A stretch of 31,922 nucleotides of DNA from an uncultured Bacteroides sp. (GCA_900553815.1 USEY01000042.1:1-31922); one strand, 5' to 3'; positions 1-8,387 are shown, counted from the stretch's first letter. A program made the numbers and translations. Notes: generated from the letters alone by a model not told the origin.

Positions 1-73
1 ATAGAGCTGAGTTTAAACATCGAATTTACTAATTGGATGTTTGCGGACATTCATAAAAATAACCTTTAATACA

Positions 74-167
74 TTGCCTCAAGGCAAGAGGGTGTGCCAA
101 CACACTGGCTGAACAGAAGAATAAAAGTCTTACTCAAAAGGAATCAGCCCACTATTGACACACCCTC
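74..167. mobile_element. MITE-like element or long hairpin with terminal inverted repeats
   Basis: Positions 88-100 (GAGGGTGTGCCAA) and 155-167 (TTGACACACCCTC) are inverted repeats matching at 12 of 13 bases. The pairing continues inward through GGCTGA (about 107-112) and TCAGCC (about 144-149). The left edge abuts a perfect palindrome, TTGCCT-CA-AGGCAA, at 74-87. The element is 80 bp and has no coding capacity. Termini of this form are, from memory, seen on Bacteroides insertion sequences, so a non-autonomous remnant is the best reading. I see no target-site duplication. It could instead be a terminator-like hairpin or a leader structure for the arabinofuranosidase gene that starts 33 bases downstream. 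Confidence 0.45.
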
Positions 168-200
168 CTATTTTCTCACTTCACACAATCCATACAACCT

Positions 201-1745
201 ATGAAACACAAATTGATTATCAGCAGCCTTTTACTAGCTGCATCCGTATCGTTATCGGCACAGAAGAGTGCCACCATTACCATCGAAGCCGACAAAGGCA
301 CACAAATAATACCTAAAGAAATATACGGCCAGTTTGCCGAACATCTGGGCACCTGCATCTACGGTGGTCTGTGGGTAGGCGAAGATTCTCCGATTCCCAA
401 TATCAAAGGCTATCGTACAGACGTATTCAACGCTCTGAAAGAACTGCAAATCCCCGTACTACGCTGGCCTGGCGGCTGCTTTGCCGACGAATATCACTGG
501 ATGGACGGCATAGGTCCTAAAGAACAACGCCCCAAAATGGTAAACAACAACTGGGGAGGAACCATTGAAGACAACAGCTTCGGCACACACGAATTTCTGA
601 ACCTCTGTGAAATGCTGGGCTGCGAACCCTACATCAGCGGCAACGTGGGTAGCGGAACAGTGGAAGAACTGGCCAAATGGGTGGAATACATGACCTCGGA
701 AGGAGACTCGCCCATGGCACGCCTGCGCCGCCAGAACGGACGCGACAAAGCTTGGAAAGTGAAATACTTGGGGGTAGGTAACGAAAGCTGGGGATGCGGC
801 GGCAGCATGCGCCCCGAATATTATGCCGACCTATATCGCCGCTACTCTACTTACTGCCGTAACTACGACGGCAACCAGCTGTTCAAGATAGCAAGTGGAG
901 CCAGCGACTATGACTACAACTGGACCAAAGTTTTGATGGACCGCGTAGGCGGACGCATGCAGGGCCTGTCGCTTCACTATTACACCGTGACCGGTTGGAG
1001 CGGCAGCAAAGGTTCGGCCACGAAGTTCAGCAACGAAGACTACTATTGGACACTGGGCAAGTGCCGCGAGATTGAAGACGTCATACGCAAGCACTGCGCT
1101 ATCATGGACGGGTACGACCCAAAGAAAAACATTGCTCTGATGCTGGACGAATGGGGAACCTGGTGGGACGAAGAACCGGGCACCATCAGCGGACATTTGT
1201 TCCAACAGAACACTCTGCGCGACGCATTTGTGGCCTCCCTGTCATTTGACATCTTCCACAAGTACACAGACCGCCTGAAGATGGCCAACATCGCTCAAAT
1301 TGTCAACGTGCTCCAGTCTATGATTCTTACTAAAGACAACAAGATGGTGCTGACCCCCACCTACTACGTATTCAAAATGTACAAGGTACACCAAGATGCT
1401 ACCTACCTGCCATTGGAATTGACGTGTGATACCGTCAATGTGCGCGATAACCGCAAAGTCCCCCTCATCAGTGCTACCGCATCAAAAGACAAAGACGGAA
1501 TAATCCACATTTCGCTCTCAAACGTTGATATTGACAACGCACAAGAAGTTACCATCAACTTAGCAGGGGTCAACGCAAAGAAAGCCGTTGGTGAAATATT
1601 GACAGCCAAGAACATGTCGGACTGCAATACATTCGACAACCCTGACTGTGTAAAACCGGTCGCCTTCAAGGACGTAAAAATCAGTAAAGGGGTGATGAAA
1701 CTGAAACTCCCTGCCAAGTCCATAGTGGCATTAGATCTACAGTAG
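201..1745 (+). CDS. secreted alpha-L-arabinofuranosidase, GH51 family
   Basis: This 514-residue protein should remove L-arabinose side chains from arabinan or arabinoxylan fragments. An N-terminal signal sequence of about 20 residues (MKHK, a hydrophobic stretch, then LSAQ) points to the periplasm. The fold is a TIM barrel followed by a C-terminal beta domain from about residue 380. The GH51 acid/base glutamate is E195 in GVGNESWG, and the likely nucleophile is E317 in MLDEWGTWW. The early motif [14 protein letters not shown] and the segment [13 protein letters not shown] are also typical. The length is normal for the family. It lies upstream of transketolase and rpiB, which fits pentose use; from memory the same trio sits at the edge of the arabinose locus in Bacteroides thetaiotaomicron. 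The exact polymer cannot be read from the sequence. Confidence 0.93.
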   Translation: MKHKLIISSLLLAASVSLSAQKSATITIEADKGTQIIPKEIYGQFAEHLGTCIYGGLWVGEDSPIPNIKGYRTDVFNALKELQIPVLRWPGGCFADEYHWMDGIGPKEQRPKMVNNNWGGTIEDNSFGTHEFLNLCEMLGCEPYISGNVGSGTVEELAKWVEYMTSEGDSPMARLRRQNGRDKAWKVKYLGVGNESWGCGGSMRPEYYADLYRRYSTYCRNYDGNQLFKIASGASDYDYNWTKVLMDRVGGRMQGLSLHYYTVTGWSGSKGSATKFSNEDYYWTLGKCREIEDVIRKHCAIMDGYDPKKNIALMLDEWGTWWDEEPGTISGHLFQQNTLRDAFVASLSFDIFHKYTDRLKMANIAQIVNVLQSMILTKDNKMVLTPTYYVFKMYKVHQDATYLPLELTCDTVNVRDNRKVPLISATASKDKDGIIHISLSNVDIDNAQEVTINLAGVNAKKAVGEILTAKNMSDCNTFDNPDCVKPVAFKDVKISKGVMKLKLPAKSIVALDLQ

Positions 1746-2216
1746 TCCATGCCCAACAGGTTTGTGCAGTTGTGTTATCGGCCGGCAGACAAGTCCATTC
1801 ACGTTGTCCTTTCCTTATTCTGATTAAAGTACAACTTTAACCACTACCTGAATCTGGAATGTAACAGACAGAAAGCATTATTTCAGACAATAATGTAGGG
1901 AATTAATGCTATCACAGTACAGATGTGAAGCTGTCACAGCAGGGATGTGAAACCTTCACAGTACGGATGTGATGCTGTCACAATAAGGATGTGACACCAT
2001 TATATATGACATGTATACAACAGGATTCCAGTTCTAACTTGAAACTGTAGAAATACGTGTCTGTTATATCATAAGCCACATTCTTCAAATTACAAAAGGC
2101 ATTACCTTAATGCGGAAAAGTGAACGGCCCAAATTAGATACCGTAAGCAACGAAGCTGACTTATTATGCTGTTGGCTTGAGTGTCCACAACTGCCAAACT
2201 AAAAAGGCATAAAGAG
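1746..2216. other. gene-free stretch between arabinofuranosidase and transketolase
   Basis: No credible gene is visible here. A short hairpin (CATTATT at 1876-1882 pairing with AATAATG at 1889-1895) may end the arabinofuranosidase transcript, although it lacks a clear T-tract. It is followed directly by the 22-bp tandem array at 1907-1994. A second small hairpin built on GCATTA/TAATGC lies near 2099-2112. The transketolase promoter begins just after this interval. Confidence 0.6.
1907..1994. repeat. 22-bp tandem repeat, four contiguous units
   Basis: Four units lie head to tail at 1907-1928, 1929-1950, 1951-1972 and 1973-1994, with no insertions or deletions. The consensus contains TGCTGTCACAGTACGGATG. 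TGTGA recurs at 1924, 1946, 1968 and 1990, and (T)TCACA recurs in step with it. Across unit borders these form small palindromes such as TGTGAA-ACC-TTCACA at 1946-1960, so each junction could also form a hairpin. There is no spacer sequence, so this is not a CRISPR. Confidence 0.92.
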
Positions 2217-2250
2217 TTTGTTGTAAATTCCACATAAAGAAGTATCTTTG
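2217..2250 (+). promoter_or_regulatory. promoter of transketolase
   Basis: TATCTTTG at 2243-2250 matches the Bacteroides -7 element TAnnTTTG. A TTG at 2221-2223, within TTTGTTG, lies 19 bases upstream and can serve as the -33 element. Transcription would start near 2257, giving a leader of about 128 nt. That leader contains the small hairpin GCCGG/CCGGT near 2325-2340. Confidence 0.7.
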
Positions 2251-2384
2251 CCTACAAAAGCAAAGAAGAAAAATAAGATAAACGCCAGCTTGCATGTGCG
2301 CAACGTTCTTACTTTCTGCTTTGGCCGGTAAATATCCGGTACAACAAGATATTACATTCAAGATAAAAAATACCTTTTACAATT

Positions 2385-4394
2385 ATGAATGACAGCAAAT
2401 TAATGAACCGCGCAGCCGACAACATACGTATACTGGCTGCATCAATGGTAGAGAAAGCCAAATCAGGACACCCGGGCGGCGCTATGGGCGGCGCAGACTT
2501 CGTGAATGTGCTTTTCAGCGAATTTCTGGTTTACGACCCCGAGAATCCGGCATGGGAAGGACGCGACCGTTTCTTCCTCGACCCCGGACACATGTCGCCT
2601 ATGCTCTACTCGCAGCTGGCGTTGACCGGCAAGTTCACGATTGACGAACTGAAAGAATTCCGTCAATGGGGAAGCCCCACACCGGGCCATCCTGAACGCG
2701 ACATCATGCGCGGTATTGAAAATACATCCGGCCCCCTGGGACAAGGCCACACCTTTGCTGTAGGTGCTGCTATCGCTGCCAAGTTCCTCAAAGCACGTTT
2801 TGGTGAAGTTATGAACCAAACCATCTATGCCTACATTTCCGATGGTGGTGTACAGGAAGAAATCTCACAAGGTGCAGGCCGTATTGCCGGCACGCTGGGA
2901 TTGGATAACCTCATCATGTTCTACGATGCCAACGATATCCAGTTGTCGACCACTACACAGGAAGTGACAACCGAGGATACAGCCAAGAAGTACGAGGCAT
3001 GGGGCTGGAAAGTCATCTGCATTGACGGTAACAATCCCGACGAAATCCGCCAGGCACTCAACGAAGCTAAGGCTGAAACAGAACGCCCCACCCTCATCAT
3101 CGGACACACCGTAATGGGCAAGGGAGCACGCAAAGCCGATGGCAGCAGCTACGAGGCTTGCTGCGCTACTCATGGAGCACCTTTGGGCGGCGACGCATAC
3201 ACCAACACTATCAAGAACCTGGGTGGTGACCCCGAGAATCCGTTTGTTATCTTCCCCGAAGTGGCTGAACTCTATGCCAAACGAGCTGAAGAACTGCGCA
3301 AGATTGTAGCTGAATGCTATGTAGCCAAAGCAGAATGGGCCAAAGCCAATCCGGAACTGGCAGCCAAACTGGAAAGCTTCTTTGCAGGCAAAGCACCACA
3401 AGTAGATTGGGCTTCCATTGCTCAAAAACCTGACGCTGCTACCCGCGCCGCTTCTGCAACCGTACTGAGTGCGTTGGCCACACAGGTAGAGAACATGGTC
3501 GTATCTTCAGCCGACCTTTCTAACTCTGACAAGACCGACGGTTTCCTGAAAAAGACTCATGCTTTCCAGAAGGGCGACTTCAGCGGATCCTTCTTCCAGG
3601 CTGGTGTATCAGAACTGACCATGGCTTGCTGCTGCATCGGTATGGCTCTGCACGGTGGTGTCATCCCTGCTTGCGGTACATTCTTCGTATTCTCCGACTA
3701 CATGAAACCGGCTGTACGTATGGCAGCCTTGATGGAAGTTCCCATCAAATTCATCTGGACGCACGATGCTTTCCGCGTTGGCGAAGACGGTCCTACTCAC
3801 GAACCCGTAGAACAGGAAGCACAAATCCGACTGATGGAGAAATTGAAAAACCACAAGGGACACAACTCCATGCTGGTACTCCGTCCTGCCGACGTAGAAG
3901 AAACTACCGTAGCATGGCGTCTGGCCATGGAGAACACCACGACTCCTACCGCGCTCATCCTTTCGCGTCAGAACATTACCAACCTGCCTGCCGGAAACGA
4001 CTATGCACAGGCAGCCAAAGGTGCTTACATCGTAGCCGGTTCTGACCAGAATCCAGATGTTGTACTCGTTGCCTCCGGTTCAGAAGTATCAACCCTCGTT
4101 GCCGGTGCAGAACTGCTCCGCAAGGACGGCGTAAAAGTACGCATCGTGTCGGCTCCATCCGAAGGTTTGTTCCGCAGCCAGCCTGCTGAATACCAGGAGA
4201 GTGTTATTCCTGCTGGTGCCAAGGTATTCGGTCTGACAGCCGGACTGCCCGTTACGCTGGAAGGCTTGGTAGGTGCAAACGGAAAGGTATGGGGTCTGCC
4301 CTCTTTCGGTTTCTCTGCTCCTTACAAAGTACTTGATGAAAAACTGGGCTTCAACGCAGAAAACGTGTACAAGCAGGTTAAGGAAATGATTTGA
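2385..4394 (+). CDS. tkt: transketolase
   Basis: This TPP- and Mg-dependent cytosolic enzyme moves two-carbon ketol units between sugar phosphates in the non-oxidative pentose phosphate pathway. At 669 residues it has the full length of bacterial transketolases. The N-terminal TPP domain shows KSGHPGGAMG near residue 25, GPLGQG near 115, and a diphosphate/metal-binding segment ISDGGVQEE followed by MFYDAND. The middle pyrimidine-binding domain carries WTHDAFRVGEDGPTHEPVEQ, which includes the cofactor-contacting region. A C-terminal domain follows. The upstream -7 box is clear. The gene is followed after 110 bases by rpiB, the next logical step in pentose interconversion. I see no frameshift or missing motif. 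Confidence 0.97.
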   Translation: MNDSKLMNRAADNIRILAASMVEKAKSGHPGGAMGGADFVNVLFSEFLVYDPENPAWEGRDRFFLDPGHMSPMLYSQLALTGKFTIDELKEFRQWGSPTPGHPERDIMRGIENTSGPLGQGHTFAVGAAIAAKFLKARFGEVMNQTIYAYISDGGVQEEISQGAGRIAGTLGLDNLIMFYDANDIQLSTTTQEVTTEDTAKKYEAWGWKVICIDGNNPDEIRQALNEAKAETERPTLIIGHTVMGKGARKADGSSYEACCATHGAPLGGDAYTNTIKNLGGDPENPFVIFPEVAELYAKRAEELRKIVAECYVAKAEWAKANPELAAKLESFFAGKAPQVDWASIAQKPDAATRAASATVLSALATQVENMVVSSADLSNSDKTDGFLKKTHAFQKGDFSGSFFQAGVSELTMACCCIGMALHGGVIPACGTFFVFSDYMKPAVRMAALMEVPIKFIWTHDAFRVGEDGPTHEPVEQEAQIRLMEKLKNHKGHNSMLVLRPADVEETTVAWRLAMENTTTPTALILSRQNITNLPAGNDYAQAAKGAYIVAGSDQNPDVVLVASGSEVSTLVAGAELLRKDGVKVRIVSAPSEGLFRSQPAEYQESVIPAGAKVFGLTAGLPVTLEGLVGANGKVWGLPSFGFSAPYKVLDEKLGFNAENVYKQVKEMI

Positions 4395-4403
4395 TATAAT
4401 TAG

Positions 4404-4482
4404 GTGCGGTCAGTGGCTTGATGATTGACAGTTGGCTATTTTTAATATAGCCTATCACTTGCCACCGACCGCCCAACTTTTA
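4404..4482 (+). terminator. long hairpin between tkt and rpiB
   Basis: GCGGTCAGTGGC at 4406-4417 pairs with GCCACCGACCGC at 4461-4472 with one mismatch. A second arm, GGCTAT...ATAGCC, is nested near 4434-4452. A short T-run (ACTTTT) follows. It could be a full or partial terminator that sets rpiB expression lower than tkt, or a structure protecting the mRNA. No separate promoter for rpiB is obvious. Confidence 0.55.
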
Positions 4483-4504
4483 TAAATCAGTTTTAAACAA
4501 GGAT

Positions 4505-4939
4505 ATGAAGACAATAGGTTTAGCTTCCGACCACGCAGGATTTGAACTCAAACAATACGTCAAGCAATGGCTCGATGCCAAAGGTTGGCCTTACAAAGAC
4601 TTTGGCACCTATTCCTCCGAGAGCTGCGACTATCCCGACTACGCCCATCCGCTGGCACTGGCTATAGAAGCTGGCGAATGCTATCCTGGTATAGCCATCT
4701 GCGGCAGCGGTGAGGGAATTGGCATCACCTTGAACAAACATCAGGGCATTCGTGCCGCATTGTGCTGGATTCCTGAAATAGCCCATTTGGCCCGTCAGCA
4801 CAACGACGCCAACGTACTCGTTATGCCCGGTCGCTTCATCAACAACGAAGAGGCCGACCGCATCATGACTGAGTTCTTCAACACATCCTTCGAGGGTGGA
4901 CGCCATCAACGCCGAATAGACAAGATTCCTGTGAAATAA
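4505..4939 (+). CDS. rpiB: ribose-5-phosphate isomerase B
   Basis: This enzyme interconverts ribulose 5-phosphate and ribose 5-phosphate in the cytosol. The 144-residue length is normal for the RpiB/LacAB family. The N-terminal phosphate-binding segment is IGLASDHAGFELK. The catalytic cysteine lies in GIAICGSGEGIGITLNK, and the conserved HNDANVLVMPGR segment is present near residue 100. The RRIDKI segment at the C-terminus is also usual. It follows transketolase, so the pair supplies the non-oxidative pentose branch beside an arabinose-releasing glycosidase. Some RpiB homologs act on allose 6-phosphate or similar sugars, but nothing nearby suggests that here. Confidence 0.95.
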   Translation: MKTIGLASDHAGFELKQYVKQWLDAKGWPYKDFGTYSSESCDYPDYAHPLALAIEAGECYPGIAICGSGEGIGITLNKHQGIRAALCWIPEIAHLARQHNDANVLVMPGRFINNEEADRIMTEFFNTSFEGGRHQRRIDKIPVK

Positions 4940-4959
4940 TTCACGAATTATACCTCTGA

Positions 4960-5011
4960 AATGGCCGCAGTTTTCCTGAACAACCAAGGAAGGCTGCGGC
5001 CATTCTTTTTT
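4960..5011 (+). terminator. rho-independent terminator after rpiB
   Basis: AATGGCCGCAG at 4960-4970 pairs perfectly with CTGCGGCCATT at 4994-5004, and CTTTTTTAT follows. It lies 20 bases past the rpiB stop codon. Confidence 0.88.
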
Positions 5012-5248
5012 ATCTCCCGCACAACACTCTCCAAGTCGTATTTACAAGCAACAAAGGCCTTTTCGATTATATTGTAAAGCGTCTCCAGCCTGATTTAATG
5101 ATTCAAAGCACCGAGTAACGACAATATGACACCCACGAACAAGAGTTAAGCTATCAGTTTTTCCTCTATTTTCTTATTTTTCACACATAAGATAACCATT
5201 GTGCGAGATAAAAAACTATCTTTGTAAACCCAACAAGCGATTTTGGAC
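5012..5248 (+). promoter_or_regulatory. upstream region and promoter of the 2-oxoacid oxidoreductase operon
   Basis: A strong -7 element, TATCTTTG, lies at 5217-5224. A TTG at 5199-5201 is rather close to be an ideal -33 element. Transcription would start near 5231, about 18 bases before the ATG at 5249. The rest of the interval back to the rpiB terminator shows no gene and no clear repeat. Confidence 0.65.
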
Positions 5249-5524
5249 ATGAAGGAACTGGACATTATCAAAGAACACATCAGCCAAGGAAAAATAGAAG
5301 AGGCTTGCCGCAAGCTAGATATTTTTCTGCAAACAGCTTCCGATGGACTGGACGAAGCCTATTACCTTTATGGCAACGCCTGGCGCAAGCAAGGCAACTG
5401 GCAACAAGCCCTCAACAACTACCGACGTGCCATGGACCTGAATCCCAACAGTCCGGCAAAAAATGCCTACGCCATGGTAATGGACATCCTGAACTTCTAC
5501 AATAAGGACATGTATAATCAATAA
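5249..5524 (+). CDS. small TPR-repeat protein, first gene of the oxidoreductase operon
   Basis: This 91-residue soluble protein has at least one clear tetratricopeptide repeat, DEAYYLYGNAWRKQGNWQQ through ALNNYRRAMDLNPNSPA (about residues 29-64). A helical pair before it (MKELDIIKEHISQGKIEEA) may be a second, degenerate repeat. I chose the ATG at 5249 over the in-frame TTG at 5243 because it fits the short leader after the -7 box. The stop lies 20 bases before the ferredoxin gene, so the two are cotranscribed. TPR proteins bind partner proteins, so it may help assemble or hold the oxidoreductase complex. That role is inferred from position only. Confidence 0.85.
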   Translation: MKELDIIKEHISQGKIEEACRKLDIFLQTASDGLDEAYYLYGNAWRKQGNWQQALNNYRRAMDLNPNSPAKNAYAMVMDILNFYNKDMYNQ

Positions 5525-5544
5525 AATATTAAGGAACGTAGATT

Positions 5545-5772
5545 ATGGCAAAAATCAAAGGAGCAATCGTAGTGGACACCGAGCGTTGCAAAGGATGCAA
5601 CCTGTGTGTCGTGGCTTGCCCACTGCATGTAATAGCCCTCACCAAAGAGGTGAATGTGAAAGGGTATAACTATGCCCATCAGATATTGGAAGATACGTGC
5701 AACGGCTGCGCATCTTGCGCCACCGTTTGCCCGGATGGATGTATCTCTGTTTACAAAATTAAAGTAGAATAA
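5545..5772 (+). CDS. ferredoxin-like delta subunit of 2-oxoacid:ferredoxin oxidoreductase
   Basis: This 75-residue protein carries two [4Fe-4S] cluster motifs: CKGCNLCVVACP near residues 14-25 and CNGCASCATVCP near 52-63. Such delta subunits take electrons from the TPP/Fe-S catalytic core and pass them to an external ferredoxin. An AAGGA ribosome binding site lies just before the ATG. The stop is separated from the alpha-subunit start by only two bases, which argues for translational coupling. The fixed order delta, alpha, beta, gamma identifies it as KorD or VorD. The sequence alone does not decide between 2-oxoglutarate and branched-chain 2-oxoacids as substrate. Confidence 0.92.
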   Translation: MAKIKGAIVVDTERCKGCNLCVVACPLHVIALTKEVNVKGYNYAHQILEDTCNGCASCATVCPDGCISVYKIKVE

Positions 5773-5774
5773 AT

Positions 5775-6857
5775 ATGGCAGAAGAAGTAGTATTAATGAA
5801 AGGTAACGAAGCCATTGCGTACGCCGCCATTCGCTGCGGTGCAGACGGATACTTCGGATACCCCATCACTCCGCAATCGGAGGTACTGGAAACACTGGCC
5901 GAACTCAAGCCATGGGAAACGACCGGCATGGTGGTACTCCAGGCAGAAAGTGAAGTGGCAGCAATCAATATGGTATACGGCGGTGCCGGAAGCGGAAAAA
6001 TGGTGATGACTTCATCATCAAGCCCCGGTGTTAGCTTGAAACAGGAAGGTATCTCCTACCTGGCCGGTGCCGAATTGCCTTGCCTGATTGTAAATGTAAT
6101 GCGCGGCGGCCCCGGATTGGGTACCATACAGCCTAGCCAAGCCGACTACTTCCAGACAGTAAAAGGTGGCGGTCACGGTGACTACCGCCTCATAGCACTG
6201 GCCCCCTCGTCAGTACAGGAAATGGCCGACTTCGTAGGATTGGCTTTCGATTTGGCATTCAAATATCGCAACCCGGCCATCATTCTGGCCGATGGTGTCA
6301 TTGGCCAAATGATGGAGAAAGTAGTTCTGCCGCCGCAGAAACCTCGCCGCACCGATGCTGAAGTCATCGCCCAATGTCCTTGGGCCAGCACAGGCAGAAG
6401 CAAAGACCGTAAGCCCAACATCATAACTTCATTGGAACTGAAGCCCGAAGAAATGGAGAAGAACAACATCCGTTTCCAGGCCAAGTATAAACTGATAGAA
6501 GAAAACGAAGTACGCTTCGAAGAAATCAATTGTGAAGACGCCGACTACCTTATCGTAGCCTTCGGCTCCATGGCACGTATAGGCCAGAAAGCCATGGAAC
6601 TGGCACGCGAGGAAGGAATCAAGGTAGGTATCCTGCGCCCCATCACCCTGTGGCCCTTCCCCACGAAAGTCATTGCCGCATACGCTGACAAAGTAAAAGG
6701 CATGCTGGTGACTGAACTGAATGCCGGACAAATGATAGAAGATGTCCGTCTGGCCGTAAACGGAAAGGTAAAAGTGGAACACTTCGGACGACTGGGAGGT
6801 ATCGTACCCGACCCCGACGAAATTGTAGCCGCCCTGAAGGAAAAGATTATTCAATGA
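5775..6857 (+). CDS. vorB: 2-oxoacid:ferredoxin oxidoreductase alpha subunit (VorB/KorA type)
   Basis: This is the 360-residue alpha subunit of a CoA-dependent enzyme that interconverts a 2-oxoacid with acyl-CoA and CO2, using ferredoxin. The pyrimidine-binding domain occupies about residues 1-180, with GNEAIAYAAIRCGADGYFGYPITP, the glutamate-containing QAESEVAAINMVYGGAGSG, and TSSSSPGVSLKQEG. A second domain (about 250-350) includes YLIVAFGSMARIG and ITLWPFP. From memory, annotation pipelines call such Bacteroides proteins 3-methyl-2-oxobutanoate dehydrogenase subunit VorB, while KorA of 2-oxoglutarate synthase is very similar. The symbol is therefore provisional. A reductive or oxidative role at the 2-oxoglutarate or branched-chain step in an anaerobe are both plausible. 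Confidence 0.9.
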   Translation: MAEEVVLMKGNEAIAYAAIRCGADGYFGYPITPQSEVLETLAELKPWETTGMVVLQAESEVAAINMVYGGAGSGKMVMTSSSSPGVSLKQEGISYLAGAELPCLIVNVMRGGPGLGTIQPSQADYFQTVKGGGHGDYRLIALAPSSVQEMADFVGLAFDLAFKYRNPAIILADGVIGQMMEKVVLPPQKPRRTDAEVIAQCPWASTGRSKDRKPNIITSLELKPEEMEKNNIRFQAKYKLIEENEVRFEEINCEDADYLIVAFGSMARIGQKAMELAREEGIKVGILRPITLWPFPTKVIAAYADKVKGMLVTELNAGQMIEDVRLAVNGKVKVEHFGRLGGIVPDPDEIVAALKEKIIQ

Positions 6858-6868
6858 GGAACTGAAAA

Positions 6869-7042
6869 ATGGATACCGACAAGATAAGAAGCATCCTGAA
6901 CATCGTATTCATGATACTGGCACTGGCGGCTTTCATCGTCTACTTTGCTGCCAAGGACAACTTCAAGCTGTTCCTCTATGTATGCGCAGCAGCCATTTTC
7001 GTGAAGTTAATGGAGTTCTTCATACGATTCACCAACAGATAA
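6869..7042 (+). CDS. 57-residue two-helix membrane protein inside the oxidoreductase operon
   Basis: An ATG at 6869 opens a 57-residue frame ending in TAA at 7040-7042. It starts MDTDKIRSILNIVFMILALA. It has two hydrophobic segments, about residues 8-27 and 34-49, separated by a short polar turn (AAKDNFK), and a basic end (FIRFTNR). It starts 11 bases after the alpha stop and ends 15 bases before the beta start. The beta gene's AAGGAGG ribosome binding site overlaps its stop codon. Codon choice (CTG, GCA, ATC, AAC) resembles that of its neighbours. I recognise no named family. The protein may tether the otherwise soluble oxidoreductase to the membrane, but that is inference from gene order. 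Confidence 0.8.
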   Translation: MDTDKIRSILNIVFMILALAAFIVYFAAKDNFKLFLYVCAAAIFVKLMEFFIRFTNR

Positions 7043-7057
7043 GGAGGATTAGTAACT

Positions 7058-7819
7058 ATGACAAAAGAAGATATCATCAAACCCGAAAACCTGGTTTACA
7101 AGAAACCGACGCTGATGAACGACAACCCGATGCACTACTGCCCGGGATGCAGCCACGGCGTAGTTCACAAGCTTATTGCTGAAGTGATAGAAGAAATGGG
7201 CATGGAAGAAAAAGCCATCGGCATATCGCCCGTAGGCTGTGCCGTATTCATCTACAACTACCTGGACATTGACTGGCAGGAAGCTGCCCACGGACGCGCA
7301 CCCGCACTAGCCACTGCCATCAAGCGCCTTTGGCCTGACCGTTTGGTATTCACTTACCAGGGCGACGGTGACTTGGCCTGCATTGGTACCGCTGAGACCA
7401 TTCATGCCTTGAACCGTGGTGAAAACATCACCATCATCTTCATCAACAACGCTATCTATGGCATGACAGGCGGACAGATGGCTCCCACCACACTGGTCGG
7501 AATGAAGACAGCCACTTGCCCATACGGCCGCGACGTACATCTGCACGGTTATCCGCTGAAGATGGCCGACATTGCCGCCCAACTGGAAGGAACGGCTTAC
7601 GTCACCCGACAGAGCGTACAGTCGGTACCTGCCATACGCAAAGCTAAGAAAGCCATACGCAAGGCTTTCGAAAACTCCATGGCCGGCAAGGGCAGCAACC
7701 TGGTAGAAATTGTGTCTACCTGCAATTCAGGTTGGAAGATGAGCCCTGCACAGGCCAATAAGTGGATGGAAGAAAACATGTTCCCCTTCTACCCGCTGGG
7801 CGATTTGAAAGACAAGTAA
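7058..7819 (+). CDS. 2-oxoacid:ferredoxin oxidoreductase beta subunit, TPP-binding
   Basis: This 253-residue subunit binds thiamine diphosphate and completes the active site with the alpha subunit. The N-terminal motif HYCPGCSHGVVHK carries the conserved CxxC. The TPP/Mg motif runs from FTYQGDGDLACIGTAE (near residue 105) to INNAIYGMTGGQMAPTT. A further cysteine, in EIVSTCNSGW near the C-terminus, is also typical. A near-perfect AAGGAGG ribosome binding site lies 12 bases upstream. The 2-oxoglutarate and 2-oxoisovalerate versions share all of these motifs, so the substrate stays open. It is followed 22 bases later by the gamma subunit. Confidence 0.95.
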   Translation: MTKEDIIKPENLVYKKPTLMNDNPMHYCPGCSHGVVHKLIAEVIEEMGMEEKAIGISPVGCAVFIYNYLDIDWQEAAHGRAPALATAIKRLWPDRLVFTYQGDGDLACIGTAETIHALNRGENITIIFINNAIYGMTGGQMAPTTLVGMKTATCPYGRDVHLHGYPLKMADIAAQLEGTAYVTRQSVQSVPAIRKAKKAIRKAFENSMAGKGSNLVEIVSTCNSGWKMSPAQANKWMEENMFPFYPLGDLKDK

Positions 7820-7841
7820 ACCAATTAGCACATTAAGAACA

Positions 7842-8387
7842 ATGAAAGAAGAAATCATAATAGCAGGATTCGGCGGACAAGGCGTACTGTCCATGGGAAA
7901 GATTCTGGCCTACTCAGGACTGATGGAAGGCAAAGAAGTCACTTGGATGCCCGCATACGGACCCGAACAACGAGGCGGAACAGCCAATGTGACCGTCATC
8001 GTGAGCGACGAGAAAATATCATCGCCTATTCTCAGCAAGTACGATGCTGCCATCATCCTCAACCAGCCTTCACTGGAAAAATTTGAAAGCAAAGTAAAGC
8101 CGGGCGGCGTACTTATCTACGACGGATACGGCATCATCAATCCACCCACACGCCAGGACATCAACATCTACCGCATTGATGCCATGGATGCAGCCAACGA
8201 GATGAACAACTCCAAGGCATTCAACATGATTGTGCTGGGCGGACTGCTGAAAATCAAACCCATGGTGACACTGGAGAATGTCATTAAAGGTCTGAAGAAA
8301 ACCCTTCCCGAACGCCATCACCACCTCATCCCCATGAATGAAGAGGCTATCAAGAAGGGCATGGAGCTGATACATAAAGTAAACTGA
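7842..8387 (+). CDS. 2-oxoacid:ferredoxin oxidoreductase gamma subunit
   Basis: This 181-residue protein belongs to the pyruvate/ketoisovalerate oxidoreductase gamma domain family, which binds coenzyme A. The N-terminus EIIIAGFGGQGVLSMGKILA is the family signature. The segment PAYGPEQRGGTANVTVIVSD near residue 37 and the AIILNQPSLEKFE region are conserved. It is the last gene of the operon and is followed by a strong terminator. With the delta, alpha and beta subunits upstream it completes the four-subunit enzyme. Confidence 0.95.
   Translation: MKEEIIIAGFGGQGVLSMGKILAYSGLMEGKEVTWMPAYGPEQRGGTANVTVIVSDEKISSPILSKYDAAIILNQPSLEKFESKVKPGGVLIYDGYGIINPPTRQDINIYRIDAMDAANEMNNSKAFNMIVLGGLLKIKPMVTLENVIKGLKKTLPERHHHLIPMNEEAIKKGMELIHKVN

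Noticed and set aside
1924..1994. CRP-like TGTGA...TCACA sites
   Set aside because: The half-sites are 5 bases apart instead of 6, repeat every 22 bp, and are explained by the tandem unit. I know of no classical cAMP-CRP system in Bacteroides.
5012..5200. Another 22-bp array
   Set aside because: GAGTAAC and GAGTTAAG recur but 30 bases apart, not 22, and no further units are found.
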